Origin: Carallia brachiata
Taxonomy: Eukaryota > Streptophyta > Magnoliopsida > Malpighiales > Rhizophoraceae
Length of the DNA: 64,000 nt
Direction of reading: 5' to 3'
NCBI GenBank assembly: GCA_021464245.1
Contig: JADCRB010000007.1
Coordinates: forward strand, 2,232,532 to 2,296,531
Shown piece after piece: positions 13,976-25,582 of this stretch (position 1 is its first letter; each line of letters starts with the position of its first letter). Under the pieces are notes generated by a model. It was not told where the DNA came from, did not search any database, and saw only the letters and a program-made list of their open reading frames with translations. The translations under genes and the position numbers were made by a program.

Positions 13976-16900
13976 CCTGCAAAATACAAAAACATAGAGA
14001 ACAAGATATGGAAACTGAAGAACAAAAACTATTAACATTCAAGATACAAATATTAACATTCAAGATCAAAAATTTCTTCTTGTTGTTTTTATGCCCTTGG
14101 GGGAGAAGGAGGTAATCAAGGGATTGACAAATAAAAAGGGCTAGCTTTAGCCTCCTAAAGTGAGTTGGGGAGGAAGCAAGCAACCTTTGAAAATAGTTGG
14201 CAAGGGTACAGGGGATGGGAACTGGGAGGGAAGAGGGAAGAGAAGCCGCGAGGGAAAAGAGACGTTAAATGAATGTTAGACCACTTGTAAAATCAACATT
14301 ATAAAAATGGTGTCCGAATCTTACTAAATAAGCATATAGAGGTGCGCCATGTGGTAAAAATGTCAGAAGGGAAACCAAAGGCTGTCCTTTTGCATAACCT
14401 TTTGAAGAATAAAGTCGCAATGCTCAGATAAATAATTACTTACTACAGTTTATTGGCATATTATTCATGCTCATGCTTTCATTATAGCTGCCATTATTGG
14501 CAGCTATGCCTGAAACAATCATAGTTGCTTTTCCAGCAGCATGATTGGCTAGAGATCTAACAGACTGAGGTGGAGTCAACAAGCCTTCATGATCTCCCAA
14601 CAGCTGTAAGGCAGTAACTAAAGCCTGGCGACGTTTTCCATGATCCGGCTTCTCTTTTATTTGATTGGTTGAGCTTAATTCAACTTTCTCAAGCAGCTCA
14701 CCTTCTTCTTCCTCAACAATATTAGCCACTGCAAGTGTTGTGATAGACAATAGCATGGACAAGCAGGTATCAATGCGAGGAACAGGACCCTCATAGGAAT
14801 CCCTTTCCTAAAAACCACAATTCAGGAGTTACTGAGACCAAACTTTCAATCAACAAACTAAATCAGACAAATGAAAATTTGCCAAAGAAGATGTAAATCC
14901 ATTAATGAAACCTTAGTATTAGTTGCCTATGTTTTGAAGGTTATTTTAACAGGCAGCTGCTTCAATTTAGTCCGAAAGGTTACCAAATAGCATAGAACTA
15001 GCCATGTACATACCTCCCTTTACTAAGCCTAATTATTCTGCCCACCCTCCAATTGTCCAACATACAAGGTTCACATAAACTGAAACCAAATGAAATTTCC
15101 AAAATACAGTGCAACCAACTATAATACAGACGTTAACATTTTACAGCACACACATGCACACAAGCACATATATGCACAAACATTCCCCAATAACTCTTCC
15201 AAAGAGTTTCAAAAGCAATGTGGTTGAAGCATTTCTATACTTATCATTCCCAACGGGAAATGGTAACAGTTACAAAAAAATAATAAATAAATAAAAATTT
15301 CTTTGTCAACTTGGTACGAATGCCTACCCTGTGGACAAGCCGTAGAGCTGCCATCCATAGACCTAGAAAAGTTTCATGCCATGTGGTATCATTAAATGCC
15401 TGCAAAGCCTTCACTAAACCTGCAAAATTAAATCCAGGAATAAGAATTCTTACAAGAGCCAGAATCCAGTCATTTACCAGGAGAGATGGCAATATAGTCA
15501 TCAAAAGCTAAGAGTTGATTTCAACCAGTAAGATTGGTTACAGCACTGCTTGCTGTCACACATGACTCATCCATAGCATCTTCTAGCAACAAATCAATAG
15601 GAAGCCAGAGTGCAGACTGGGAAGCTCCATAGCGGTGATCAGCACAAGATATCAGGGACCTTGAAGAGATAAATGCATGGAACTCCTGCTTTGGTATCCA
15701 TTTGGTCCCCTGAGACAGAAGCTTGTTCTCATCAGATGCCAACTGCAGAAGGCCCTCTGCAATTATATGCTTCGAATTCTTCAATGAAGCTGAATTTGTT
15801 GTAAGTAGTTGCAACCGGTGAATGAAGCCTTCCCAGTGTGAGGGCCTAAGTACGATTAAAAAAAAAATCTGTGTTATATACACGCTAAAAAAGTAACAAA
15901 ATGCCCTGACGTTCGGCACCATTTACTTTCAACATTAGCCACTCCACAAACTAAAATTTTCAAACAAAGCAAAATCAAACCAACAACAACGAGGAAAAAA
16001 CTACTTAAATACAAAGACAAGTTCTTACACATTTTGACATGCTAGGTAAAGAATCCTTGAAGTTACTTTGTTTTGCAGAAACTCTCCAATAAGCTCAATA
16101 GCCATTGCAGTATTCATTTTGTGCAATCCCTCACAGTGCTCACTTCTGTTCTCAACAAAGCTCCCATGGCCATCTATTTCCATAGCTTCTGGTCTGGCCA
16201 GCCATATCGACTTCTTATCTGGAGTAAGTTCAAGCAAGCCTTCATCGTCCAACGATGCATCAAGTAAATGGCAGACAATGGAAAAGACCAATTCGACTAA
16301 AAGAATCTCGGGTTCACTCGGATGAAGGCCAAATATAAGGGAAAGATGAAGAGCATCATCAATTGATTTCATAATCCTGTATTTGCAACACCACAGTACA
16401 GTCATCGAATAACGAAAACGAAACAAACAATCAAATAGCATGGTTAAGACACCATTCCAGCACTACATTTCTTTTTATTTTTAAGTTCAATCAATAAACA
16501 AGTCAATGGAAGGCTTGGAATCCTATTCAAACAAACAAGGAACAGAGAAAGAGGCCACCATTATAATAACTGCGAAACATAAATGAGGAGAAAAGAAAAT
16601 TGAACTTACTTCTTACAATTTGGACTTCGGAATTGAGATGCAAATGAGAAGCCGTGCCTCTTGAGAAGTTCCATGTAAAGCCTATAGGCCGCCGGGTGGA
16701 CCTGCCGATTCGGAATGACCCTGCCGTACAACATTATATTTGAAAAAAAATGGCCGTTTTCTAATAATAAATAGAGCACGGTTAGATTTTTAGAAAAAAA
16801 AGATGTCCGAAAAAAACGCCCGAACGGAACTGCTCGTATTTATCGTGTATTTAAGGTGCAATTGTCTGAATTTCATGTGTAACAAATATGAGAAAAAAAA

Positions 16901-17337
16901 ATATTAATTTTTAATTGTACTTGAAATCTAAACAGTTGCATATTCGATCTAGCCAGTTGCTTTTTTCATACTTTCTTTTTTTCCGAAAACCTAATTTTTT
17001 CGTAATAAATAATAAATAGAATAATGATAATAAGGAAAAAGTGGCGGAGAAAAGGGCGGTGCCTGACGGAGAGGAGAGCAAAGACGAGCATGGGAGGAGC
17101 GAGCTTGGCGGTCAGGGCCTTCTCGAGGAACTTCCACATGATCGGCACGTGATTCTCGAAGCAGGTGTGAGACACCAAGAGCTGTGCTAGCTCCGTCGAC
17201 GGCAGTTCCACGGCGGCTGAGTTCAGGGCGGAGCTGACCCGAACCGCCCATAGAAACGGATCTACGTTCTCGTCTCGCGCGGACTTGGTGAATTCGGAAA
17301 TCGAGTCCCACACACTCGGCTGCACTGACCCCTCCAT
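9746..17337 (-). CDS. MED33: Mediator complex subunit 33 (REF4/RFR1 family)
   Basis: Twelve exons: 17337-17063, 16720-16610, 16376-16029, 15845-15526, 15419-15328, 14807-14444, 13976-13766, 12847-12734, 12627-12466, 12053-11405, 11248-11042 and 10874-9746. Length is about 1,327 residues if two frame breaks are ignored; Arabidopsis MED33A/B are near 1,300. Family role: Mediator tail subunit in the nucleus that represses phenylpropanoid genes and supports RNA polymerase II regulation. Recognised stretches include ASLDDEGLLELTPD, WHETFLGLWMAALRLV, LLSPPVPADYSGSESHL, HAVFSNAFTLLLRLWRFDHPP, EVTRGIWKPA, SGGISPVAPGILYLRVHRS and MRYGQVSLAAAMTRVKLAA. Oddities: intron 1 fits only as GC-AG; one base appears missing in exon 8 (T-run at 12769-12773) and another in exon 12 (about 10399-10408), each switching frame inside conserved sequence. 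So this is either sequence error or a broken allele. Confidence 0.9.
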
Positions 17338-17983
17338 TCGTCTTTCTCTGTCTCTCTGTTTTTGCCCTTTTTATTGTGCGTGTTTTTTTTAATAACAAAT
17401 TAAATTGTTCGGTGGTTCATATAAAAGGTCAAAATTTCTGTTTGGAAAGCAACAGAAGATTTCATCAAGATAATAAAAGTGAATAAGTGAAGGAGACGGT
17501 CATCCAAAAAATTTTTAAAAAAAACTGAAGGAGACAAGAAAATTTGAGAAACTGGCTTTGTTTGGAGGCTTTACTCGAAAATTATTAAAAAAAAGAATAC
17601 CGTTTCCTATGGTAGAGGCCGATATTAATGTGGGTAAATGTTAATGGCCGCTTGATGATGTTCTGACGACGACTTTCGTAATATAATAATTATTATATTT
17701 TGTATAAAAATAAAGATAAAATATAGAATAATAAAAATAATATTTTATATTATATATATATAATTATAAAAAATTTATTATTTATTATATTATATTATAG
17801 ATAAAGTTTTAAGACATTTTATAAGGCCGTATAATGAAACTATTAATATTATTTATAAGGATAGAAACACTTAAGAGTAACTAGATTTTTTTAGATATTT
17901 CATAATTTTATATAATTCAAGAGAGCTCCTTAAGGTCAACCCTTTGTTTTTTTGGAACGACAAAAGTAAAGGTCAACTATTTT

Positions 17984-19025
17984 ATATGATAAAGAAAAGC
18001 TACCGTGCGCACACGGTTGCCTTATCACGCGCCCAAAACTTTTCATCGTTTCGTCGTTTTTTTTCGTCCGCCTCGTGCAGTTTCTTCCATTGTTAATCCT
18101 TAGTGGCTGTTCTTTGCTGTTTTTGTTGTTGTTGTTGAGTGTTTGTGTGGGTGCTGTTGTGTGATTGTTGTGGGTAGTGTAGTTAGCGGTCCTTCGGTGT
18201 TGGTTCGTCGGCTGTCGGTTCCTTCGATTTCTGTTGAGTCGCCGCCTTTTCTTCCTTGCACGGGGGTCCCTCCCCTCCATTCAGCCGTTCGACAGTCGGT
18301 GGCGGCGGGGGCTCCATTCTTTTGAGTACAGATTAGGCCTTGTACAGATGGGGATAAAGGCTCGGTGGTTCCGACACTCCTTCGGCTGGAGGGATGGCTT
18401 CTCCTTTCGGGTCACGTTGTGGTTTGGGTTCGCCGGTCGTCTTCCTGCTGAGTCTTGTCTCGGCTGGTAGTTGTCATCTGGTGCAGCCGTTTTTGACGTC
18501 TGGCTGCTCGTTTAGAGGTGTGCTCCCATCACCGATGTTACGCAAGTGCCGGCCCCTCCCTGTCCGGTGACTGGTAGTGGCCGTGGGGAGGAGTTCTGGT
18601 TGTTCCTCTACCTATGGGCCGTTTTCACTTGGGCCTTGGCCCGGAGTTCTCTCAAGTTATGGCAGTGTCCTTTACGGTTGGTTATCCCTCTGGACTTTGA
18701 GGTTGTATGGGTTATCTTGGGCCTCAGTGTGTATGTAGGGACTGTTAGATTTAATGAAACGGAAAAAGTTGGTAGTCACACTTGATAGTTATAATCGGGA
18801 GTCATACTGTAACAACACACAAATTTTTTGTAATTATATGTATACTTTTTATAACAAAAATTTACAGTTTATTTTTTTTGTTGCAAAAAGTGTATATGTT
18901 GTTGCAAAAAGTTTGTGTGTTGTTACAATATGAGTTTTCCGTATGGCAAAAAACGTATGGTTACCTAATGAAACCCTTAATGAAATAAAATTTACCCTTT
19001 GGTTAAAAAAAATTTTAAAAAAATT
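17984..19025 (+). mobile_element. LINE-like non-LTR retrotransposon 3' fragment
   Basis: A GC/GT-rich island sits in AT-rich DNA. It ends in TTAATGAAATAAAATTTACC followed by CTTTGGTT and an A-rich tail, the usual style of plant L1-type LINE 3' ends. Near-identical 15-mers flank it: AAGGTCAACTATTTT at 17969-17983 and AAGGCCAACCATTTT at 19026-19040 (2 mismatches), fitting a target-site duplication. No reverse transcriptase frame is visible, so it would be a 5'-truncated copy holding mostly 3' UTR. It is interrupted by a small MITE at 18760-18976. Confidence 0.5.
18760..18976 (+). mobile_element. MITE nested in the LINE-like fragment, 9-bp target duplication
   Basis: This is a 217-bp insertion flanked by TTAATGAAA at 18751-18759 and 18977-18985. 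Its two halves are imperfect reverse complements centred on TGTAACAACACACAAA...TTTGTGTGTTGTTACAA. Its termini (GGAAAAAGTTGGTAGTCAC; GGGTTTCATTA in reverse complement) resemble those of the elements at 22390 and 22651. A 9-bp duplication suggests a Mutator-type MITE. Confidence 0.6.
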
Positions 19026-20879
19026 AAGGCCAACCATTTTTTTGTTGTTTAGAATTCAATGTACTTTACGCTGTTCAAGGGGGCCGTGGCGCGCATATCG
19101 CAATTGAATTAGCGTGCGGTATAAACATAAATGTTAAGTTTTTAATCAATCTCTAAAAAAAAAATGTTAAGCTTTTAATTATTTGTTTGAGATGACTCAT
19201 CACAACAAAAAAATATTTGTCTGTAAGAAATGACACCATAGTCTCCTTATTTAAGGAATCAACGATTTTATATGAGTTTTGATACAGGAAAGGTGGAAAG
19301 ATTTATTGACATTGAGTTGACTTATTTATTTTTTTATATATTTTTTATTTTATTGATACATCAATTTAATATTATTACATATTATGAGTTGATGGAATCA
19401 AAAAATTATAAAACTTTATGCAACTTACAACTAAGTTTATTATTCAAAAAAATATAAATATTGTGTATAACAATTAAATATTAACTCTATATCTAACTTT
19501 TCTCGTCTATTTATTATTTTTCTTTATATTACTAAGAAAAGTTAATGATTATCATGGGATTATGATATTATTATATTTTTAATAATTTTTAAAAAATTAA
19601 ATTTAAAATTCAGAGTATAGAATTTAAAATTTAAATAATATCAATAATTTTTTTTATGAAAAATATATTATCATCACAACGCAACTCGGGATAAGTAGTA
19701 TGTACAATTCTTGAGAGCGACGTGTGTGACTAATTGACTTTTTTTTTAACACAAAAAAAATTTTTATATTGATCATGAAATTTACAAATTGAAATCAAAA
19801 TAATTTTTATTTATATATATCATTTAACCCAATTCAGGTTGAGATCAGAATAACTTCTATTTGTTTGCATTATTCAACTTAATTCATATGAAAGAACTCA
19901 CCACCTGAGTATTATTAGACCCAAACAAACCTTTTTTAAGTTGGCCACGATAATTGTCGAGTTTAAAACTAGCGACACGCAGTTAAGTCAAATCAAATAA
20001 ATTTAGAAGTCAAAACCTCTAAGTACTACCACTGAGACTTAAACTTCGAACTTGAGTGAAGGAAACATATCGATTTACCACTAAATTAACCTATTGAATT
20101 GTATTATTTGACTAGTTAATATATATATGATTTGAGTTTTTAATATGAATTTTACTATATAATTGTATTTTAGACAGTATTAAATAATCAAATAATTTAT
20201 TCAACAATTATTTATTTATTATTTAAATTCAATCATTTAATTATCTAATCTTACTTTGTATTACTTAAAAATCTTATTAAGTATTTCTCTCACGAAGTCA
20301 TTATATTTTAATTTATTCCACCAATATGTATATTGAGAATACATTTTTTAAAAATTAATTTACTTAATAAAACAAGATCAAGTTAATTGACCAATAAAAA
20401 ATTTCTATTTGATACATGTTCGAAAGAGTTAGAGGAATAACTATTACGAAAGGCTAAACTTTTATTATTTTTTTATTTGAGGTCTACATTATTTAATTTT
20501 TTATTTGAATATTATATTTTTATTTTTTATTTTATTCAAATATTTTTATGAATAAAATAAAATAAATTAAAATAATTAAATATTTTGTTTTTTCTTTACA
20601 CAAATTATTAAATCTTTTGTTCACTAAACGAAATCGGTCATCTGCATAAACTATAAGACCAATAAAATGATTTGAGATCTCGCTATCAACACCTTGACCT
20701 GAAAAAGGAGAAGTCTCTCTCGGTCAAAGTAATCTTTCTCGCTCAACCCAATAAAATAAGCCTAGTTAGCCCGCTCTTACTTATAGCATATAGACTGGAC
20801 AAACTACGGTGTTAGGCGGCTAATTCCTTCGGCAAGCTTAAAGATTAAGGGTGAGTTTGTTGCGCGATAAAAAAGAGAA

Positions 20880-21200
20880 AAAAAATATATAATTATTATT
20901 ATATAATTTTTTATTATTTTTTTATTTTTTTTATATTATTTTAAATAATTTTATTTTTTATCTATTTTTCCTTTCATAAATTACTATTTATTTTTTTCAA
21001 TACTTTTTTTCTCTTCATTTTTTTATCACTCCAAATAATTTTATTTTCTCTTCATTTTTTCTCTCACAAATTACTATTCACTTTTTCTTTCACCATACTT
21101 TTGTTCTCTTCACTTTCTCTACCACTCCAAACAATTTTATTTTCTCTTTATTTTATTTTCTTTTCTCTTTCTTTCCTCACCCTTCTACTCACTCTAAACA
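20880..21200. repeat. Pyrimidine-rich degenerate tandem repeat
   Basis: Units of the form TTTTATTTTCTCTTCA...TCACAAATTACTATTCA recur about every 95-100 bp, at least three times. They are preceded by GGGTGAGTTTGTTG and followed by CACCCTTCTACTCACTC. The outer ends could be a decayed inverted repeat. Confidence 0.4.
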
Positions 21201-21840
21201 CACTGTAATTGTATTCTTTTGGGTAAGTTATTTATATTCTAAACTTTACATTTACTTGTTATTCTATCAAAGTTTTTTTGATAAAATTGAATCAAAAATA
21301 CAAAAATATGTGTCGGTACGAGTATTAAGTATTTTGTTTACCAAATAAGAATTGAATTAAACACCAAAATATACCCCGAAAAAATACATAAATACATGTC
21401 ATACAAGTGATCCAATTTTATCACAAAAGAATTTGTATAAAATATAAAATAAATATTTAGAACTTAAATAAAAAAATTTAAAAAATTTCAAGTCTCAAAT
21501 AAAAAATTCTTAAATTTTTAGGCCTTCTACAGAGCTTCTGCCAATAAATAAATGTATCCATCCTATACGGCTATACTTACCAACAAATCTCCGAATGCCA
21601 TTCCACGGAACAGCGCCGTTCTCAACTATCTGTATACTCATTATTTTAGCCTAGGATGCACGGAAATGTGTATTTTGGCGAAATGTTTGTATTTGACATG
21701 TGTTAAATATGGATGTATTAGATATAATATAAATACGTATTAAATACACTAAAAAATATCGATAAAAATTTTTTAAAAAATTAAACACATTTTAAATACA
21801 TCTTAAATAAGTTCAGGATACACGTAAAGGACATAGTTTA

Positions 21841-21885
21841 TAATAATAATAATAATAATAATAAGATGATGATGATGATGATGGT
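21841..21885. repeat. AAT/GAT trinucleotide microsatellite
   Basis: A run of TAA units is followed directly by a run of GAT units. Confidence 0.85.
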
Positions 21886-22389
21886 ATGATATGATGGCCT
21901 GTCGGCCACATGTTCGGTAGGCCATCTTCTTTATTTTTCTTTTTAATATTTTTTAAAAATTTGAAACAGAAGGCACGGGAGAGGAGGGAATTTTGTTTTT
22001 CAAATTGTGCTCTTTTATCTTTTTAGATTGTGTATTCTCTAGTATTAATATTTATTTAGTATATATTCTAAGATCTGAAACAACTATATATATTAAGATT
22101 TATTTTAAAAATAATAATTTAATTTAATTTAAAATTTAAGTTATAATTTATATTATATTTCGAATAATAATATTTATTTAGATTTATATGAATATATAAA
22201 TGCAAGTTTATATATATATAATCATCTTTATACTGTATTTATGTTCTAATTTTTTTAAATTAACTTATTACTATATCTATATTCAACGTATCCACATTAC
22301 CATATTTGTATTTTTACAACCTAATTTTAGTTACACCTTAACTCAAACCTTTTGTGACCGAATTATATATATATATATATATATATATA

Positions 22390-22592
22390 GGAAAAAATTA
22401 GGTTGCCAAAATTGAGTATTTGTCCGAATATTTTTTTGTGCAACAAGATAGTGATTTTGTGAAAAAAAAAATATGTATTTTTTTATATTTTTTTTGTTGC
22501 ATAAAATAATAATTTTATTATACAAAATTAATGTTTTGTTATACAAAAAAATATTCGGACAGATACCAAATTTTCGGAATGTAATGACACCC
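22390..22592 (+). mobile_element. Foldback MITE copy 1 (GGAAAAAATTAGG/GGGTGTCATTA family)
   Basis: The left end is GGAAAAAATTAGGTTGCCA. The right end, read in reverse complement, is GGGTGTCATTACATTCC. Each end leads into the same TATCTGTCCGAATATTTTT-type arm, so the copy folds on itself. It sits inside a TA microsatellite (TA runs at 22365-22389 and from 22593), which would supply the 9-bp duplication. No coding capacity. Confidence 0.65.
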
Positions 22593-22650
22593 ATATATAT
22601 ATATATATATATAAATAGTGGTGTGTTTTTCTAGCAAAAAAAAAAAAAAT

Positions 22651-22874
22651 GAGTGCCATTACACTTTCAGAATCGGGTATCTGCCCGAATTTTTTTTGTG
22701 CAACAAGACTGTGATTTTGTGCAACAAGACTGTTACTTTGTGCAACAAAAAAATATAAAAAAATACAAATTTTTCTTGTTATACAAAATAACAGTCTTGT
22801 TGTACAAAATTATAGACTTGTTACACAAAAAAATATTCGTACAGATACCCAATTCTGGAACTCTAATTTTTTCC
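22651..22874 (-). mobile_element. Foldback MITE copy 2, inverted relative to copy 1
   Basis: It begins GAGTGCCATTACACTTTC and ends TCTAATTTTTTCC, the reverse complements of copy 1's right and left ends. Internal TGTGCAACAAGACTGT units are repeated and mirrored. Together with copy 1 it forms a larger inverted pair only about 230 bp upstream of the dienelactone hydrolase start codon. Confidence 0.65.
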
Positions 22875-23105
22875 AAAAAAAAAATCCCATCCAACGGCTT
22901 GTACGATGTCGTGTCGCCTCTTTGTCGGTCAAAATTGTCAATGCCGCAGATCGTCTATTGTGGTGTCTGGTAGAGAAACGACAAACGTTGAGTCTCTATA
23001 ATCCAACTCACTCAACCGACCCCCAATTCCTACATCACCGGAAGCGCTCTCTCTCTTTCTCTGTGTGTGTGTGTGTCGGAGTCTTGCGCGTGCTTAGAAG
23101 TGAGA

Positions 23106-25582
23106 ATGTCAGGTCCTCAGTGCTGTGAGAACCCACCAACACTAGACTCAAGCTCCGGACTAGGATCTGTCACAGAAGTTGGAGGTCTCAAGGCATACGT
23201 TACCGGCCCCTCCGATTCCAATCGCGCAGTCGTTCTCATCTCTGATGTCTATGGTGATTACCCACTTCGCTGTTTTATTCTCTAATGCATCATCTTTGTG
23301 GTTTTTTTTTTTTTTTTAATTTCTTCAACGTTTGTAATATCTATGGTGTCCCAGAACATTTTTGGATTGATTTGTGTATTATATTAATCTCTGCTTAATA
23401 CCCTTACTTCAAAGAGAGTTTTATACTTGATCTGGCAGATAATTGATGGGGTCTTTCTCTTCTTTTTTGGTTGGATGCGTCTCTGAATGGTCATTTTTGA
23501 ACTTACTAACCTTGGACTTGGCCTTGATGAGATCTGGGTTTTCTTTAAGTCTTGTTGATGTGAACTCTTGATTTTGTTCTCTTTAGAAAGAGGAACAACG
23601 TCTTTTTATGCCTTAGCATTGGTACTCTAGTGCTCAATCTTCGAAAATTCGATCAACCTTAACAAATGGGAACTGTGTTATCAACTTAACTGAGTTTGTG
23701 TTTCAACCAAAATTTTGTAGTCTGAATTTAAGGTCCTTTTGTTGGTCTGTTACATTCGTCATGCCTAACTCAGCATTAGATTCAGAGACTCCATGTCAGT
23801 CTGTGGGTGTGTGGATCTCCAAAAGTGATATGTTCGCTTACTTGCCTTACATTTTGTTCTTACAGGATATGAGGCGCCAAAACTGAGGTATGTAACCTTC
23901 TCATTTCATGCACTTGGAATTGGTCTTCGTGACTTACAACTCTCGTGTTTGACGACAGTGTTAGGCATAAAACATTTGCAGACATTATAAAGAGAAGAAG
24001 AAGGATAATTGACTGAGATCTGATGGTTGGCTAATGGCATTAATGCATCGAATTTTTTTAAACTATAAAAAGCAGAAGAATATCGATGATCTAAATTTTG
24101 ATAGTTGACAGGCTGAAGAATATCAATTGTCCAAACTTTGATAGTTGGTAGATCTTATTTGTCTCTATCTGGTTGGGATTGATCCTGTGTAGTATTGTGC
24201 AGGAAGCTAGCTGACAAAGTTGCGGCTGCGGGGTTCTACGTGGTCGTACCTGACTTCTTTTATGGAGATCCGTATGTACCTGACCAGCCTGATAGGCCAA
24301 TACAAGTTTGGATAAAAACACATATGCCGGTTTGTTCCTGACTCTGTGTAAAGAAAATAGGAAGTATTCTTGGACATGGAGCTAAATGTTTAGGTTTCAT
24401 GCACTGTGTATGCATCAAAACTATTTCATCTAAGTCTGCTTCTCTCTTTGAACTAGATAAATGGAAGTTTATTTAGTGTGGTTTGTGATTATGTGCAAAA
24501 CATTATTTCATTAATCTTTCCTTTCTTAATAGAGTCATAATTTGTTTAGGACAAAGGGGTTGAGGATGCAAAACCGGTTATTGCTGCTTTAAAAAGTAAA
24601 GGCATATCTGCAATTGGAGCTGCAGGGTTCTGCTGGGGGGGTGAGATCCTTTCTCCATTGAAAAAATCTGGAGTGTGATCTTTCAGGATGAAATTCTTAT
24701 AAATTTGATATATTGACAGCTAAAGTGGTTGTGGAGCTTGGAAAATCTGATTACATTCAAGCCGCAGTGCTTTTGCATCCTTCATTTGTCACTGCAGACG
24801 ACTTTAAGGGTATGAATTTTTGTTAAACATTCTTATATTTTGTGACTGTCACCTGAAATAGTCTGTGCCTGAGGTTCCTATGCTGATTTTAGAGGTGGGA
24901 ATTTTGTTGTTATCCAATCATGAAAGTTGATCTGGTTGTTTTACTGAAACTGTGTGCCATTGACAACGTGGTTCACCGAAATATTTTGGTGAAAAGGAAT
25001 TTTGTACATATGTTGTTGTTACGTTTTCATGTGGCAAAATAAAGCCATTGCTGACCAATCACTGGTAACAATCAAAAACATTCTCCCAGTACTTGCTACA
25101 ACCCATGAAGCATTGTTGTCTATTTCCCTATTTAAACTTCCGTGAATCCCCACTTACTGAAGGATCATTTTAGATTTTAATAAGGAGTTAACTTCTCTTT
25201 TCAGAGGTTAAGGCCCCCATTGCTGTGTTGGGAGCTGAATTTGACCATCTTTCTCCACCTGAACTCCTCAAAAAGTTTGAGGAAGTTTTATCCACTAGGC
25301 CTGAGGTAAGAATTTTCTGAACTTAGAAAACCAAGTTCTTAGTTTTTCTTGACATAAAACATTTTTTGCTTTTGTTAATGAGCATTGCTTTTTGATGTAT
25401 TTGTGTCATTTTAGTAAAACACCAATTCATGTTTTCGATAGGTTAATGGCTATGTCAAGATATTTCCTGGAGTTTCACATGGATGGACCGTCAGATACAA
25501 TGTGGAAGAAGAAAATGTGGTGAAAAGTGCTGAAGAAGCCCACAAAAATATGTTGGATTGGTTCACTAAGTATGTCAAATAA
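23106..25582 (+). CDS. Dienelactone hydrolase-family alpha/beta hydrolase
   Basis: Seven exons (23106-23253, 23866-23887, 24203-24329, 24550-24640, 24720-24809, 25205-25305, 25442-25582) join in phase to 239 residues, the usual length for the plant family. Exon 2 is a 22-nt micro-exon. The Cys-Asp-His triad typical of dienelactone hydrolases is present: Cys127 in GFCWG, Asp173 in GAEFDH and His206 in SHGW. No signal peptide is apparent, so it is probably cytosolic. The substrate is not known from sequence; relatives are annotated as carboxymethylenebutenolidase or endo-1,3;1,4-beta-glucanase-like. The 5' UTR has a CT/GT-rich run (23046-23075). The closest Arabidopsis relative I recall, At3g23600, also lies next to a MED33 gene. 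Confidence 0.92.

Larger units (their letters stand above)
17338..23105. other. Repeat-rich spacer between divergent MED33 and dienelactone hydrolase genes
   Basis: The spacer is AT-rich. It contains a LINE-like insertion with a nested MITE (17984-19025), a pyrimidine-rich tandem stretch (20880-21200), short AAT and GAT microsatellites (21840-21885) and two related foldback MITEs (22390-22874). No gene was recognised. The GC-rich ORFs at 18143-18785 belong to the LINE-like insertion. Confidence 0.6.

Noticed and set aside
18143..18785. GC-rich ORFs that looked like a possible gene
   Set aside because: They sit inside the LINE-like fragment, overlap in different frames, and match no family.
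20640..20860. GC-richer patch that might be an RNA gene or LTR fragment
   Set aside because: No cloverleaf, LTR ends or homologous ORF could be made out.
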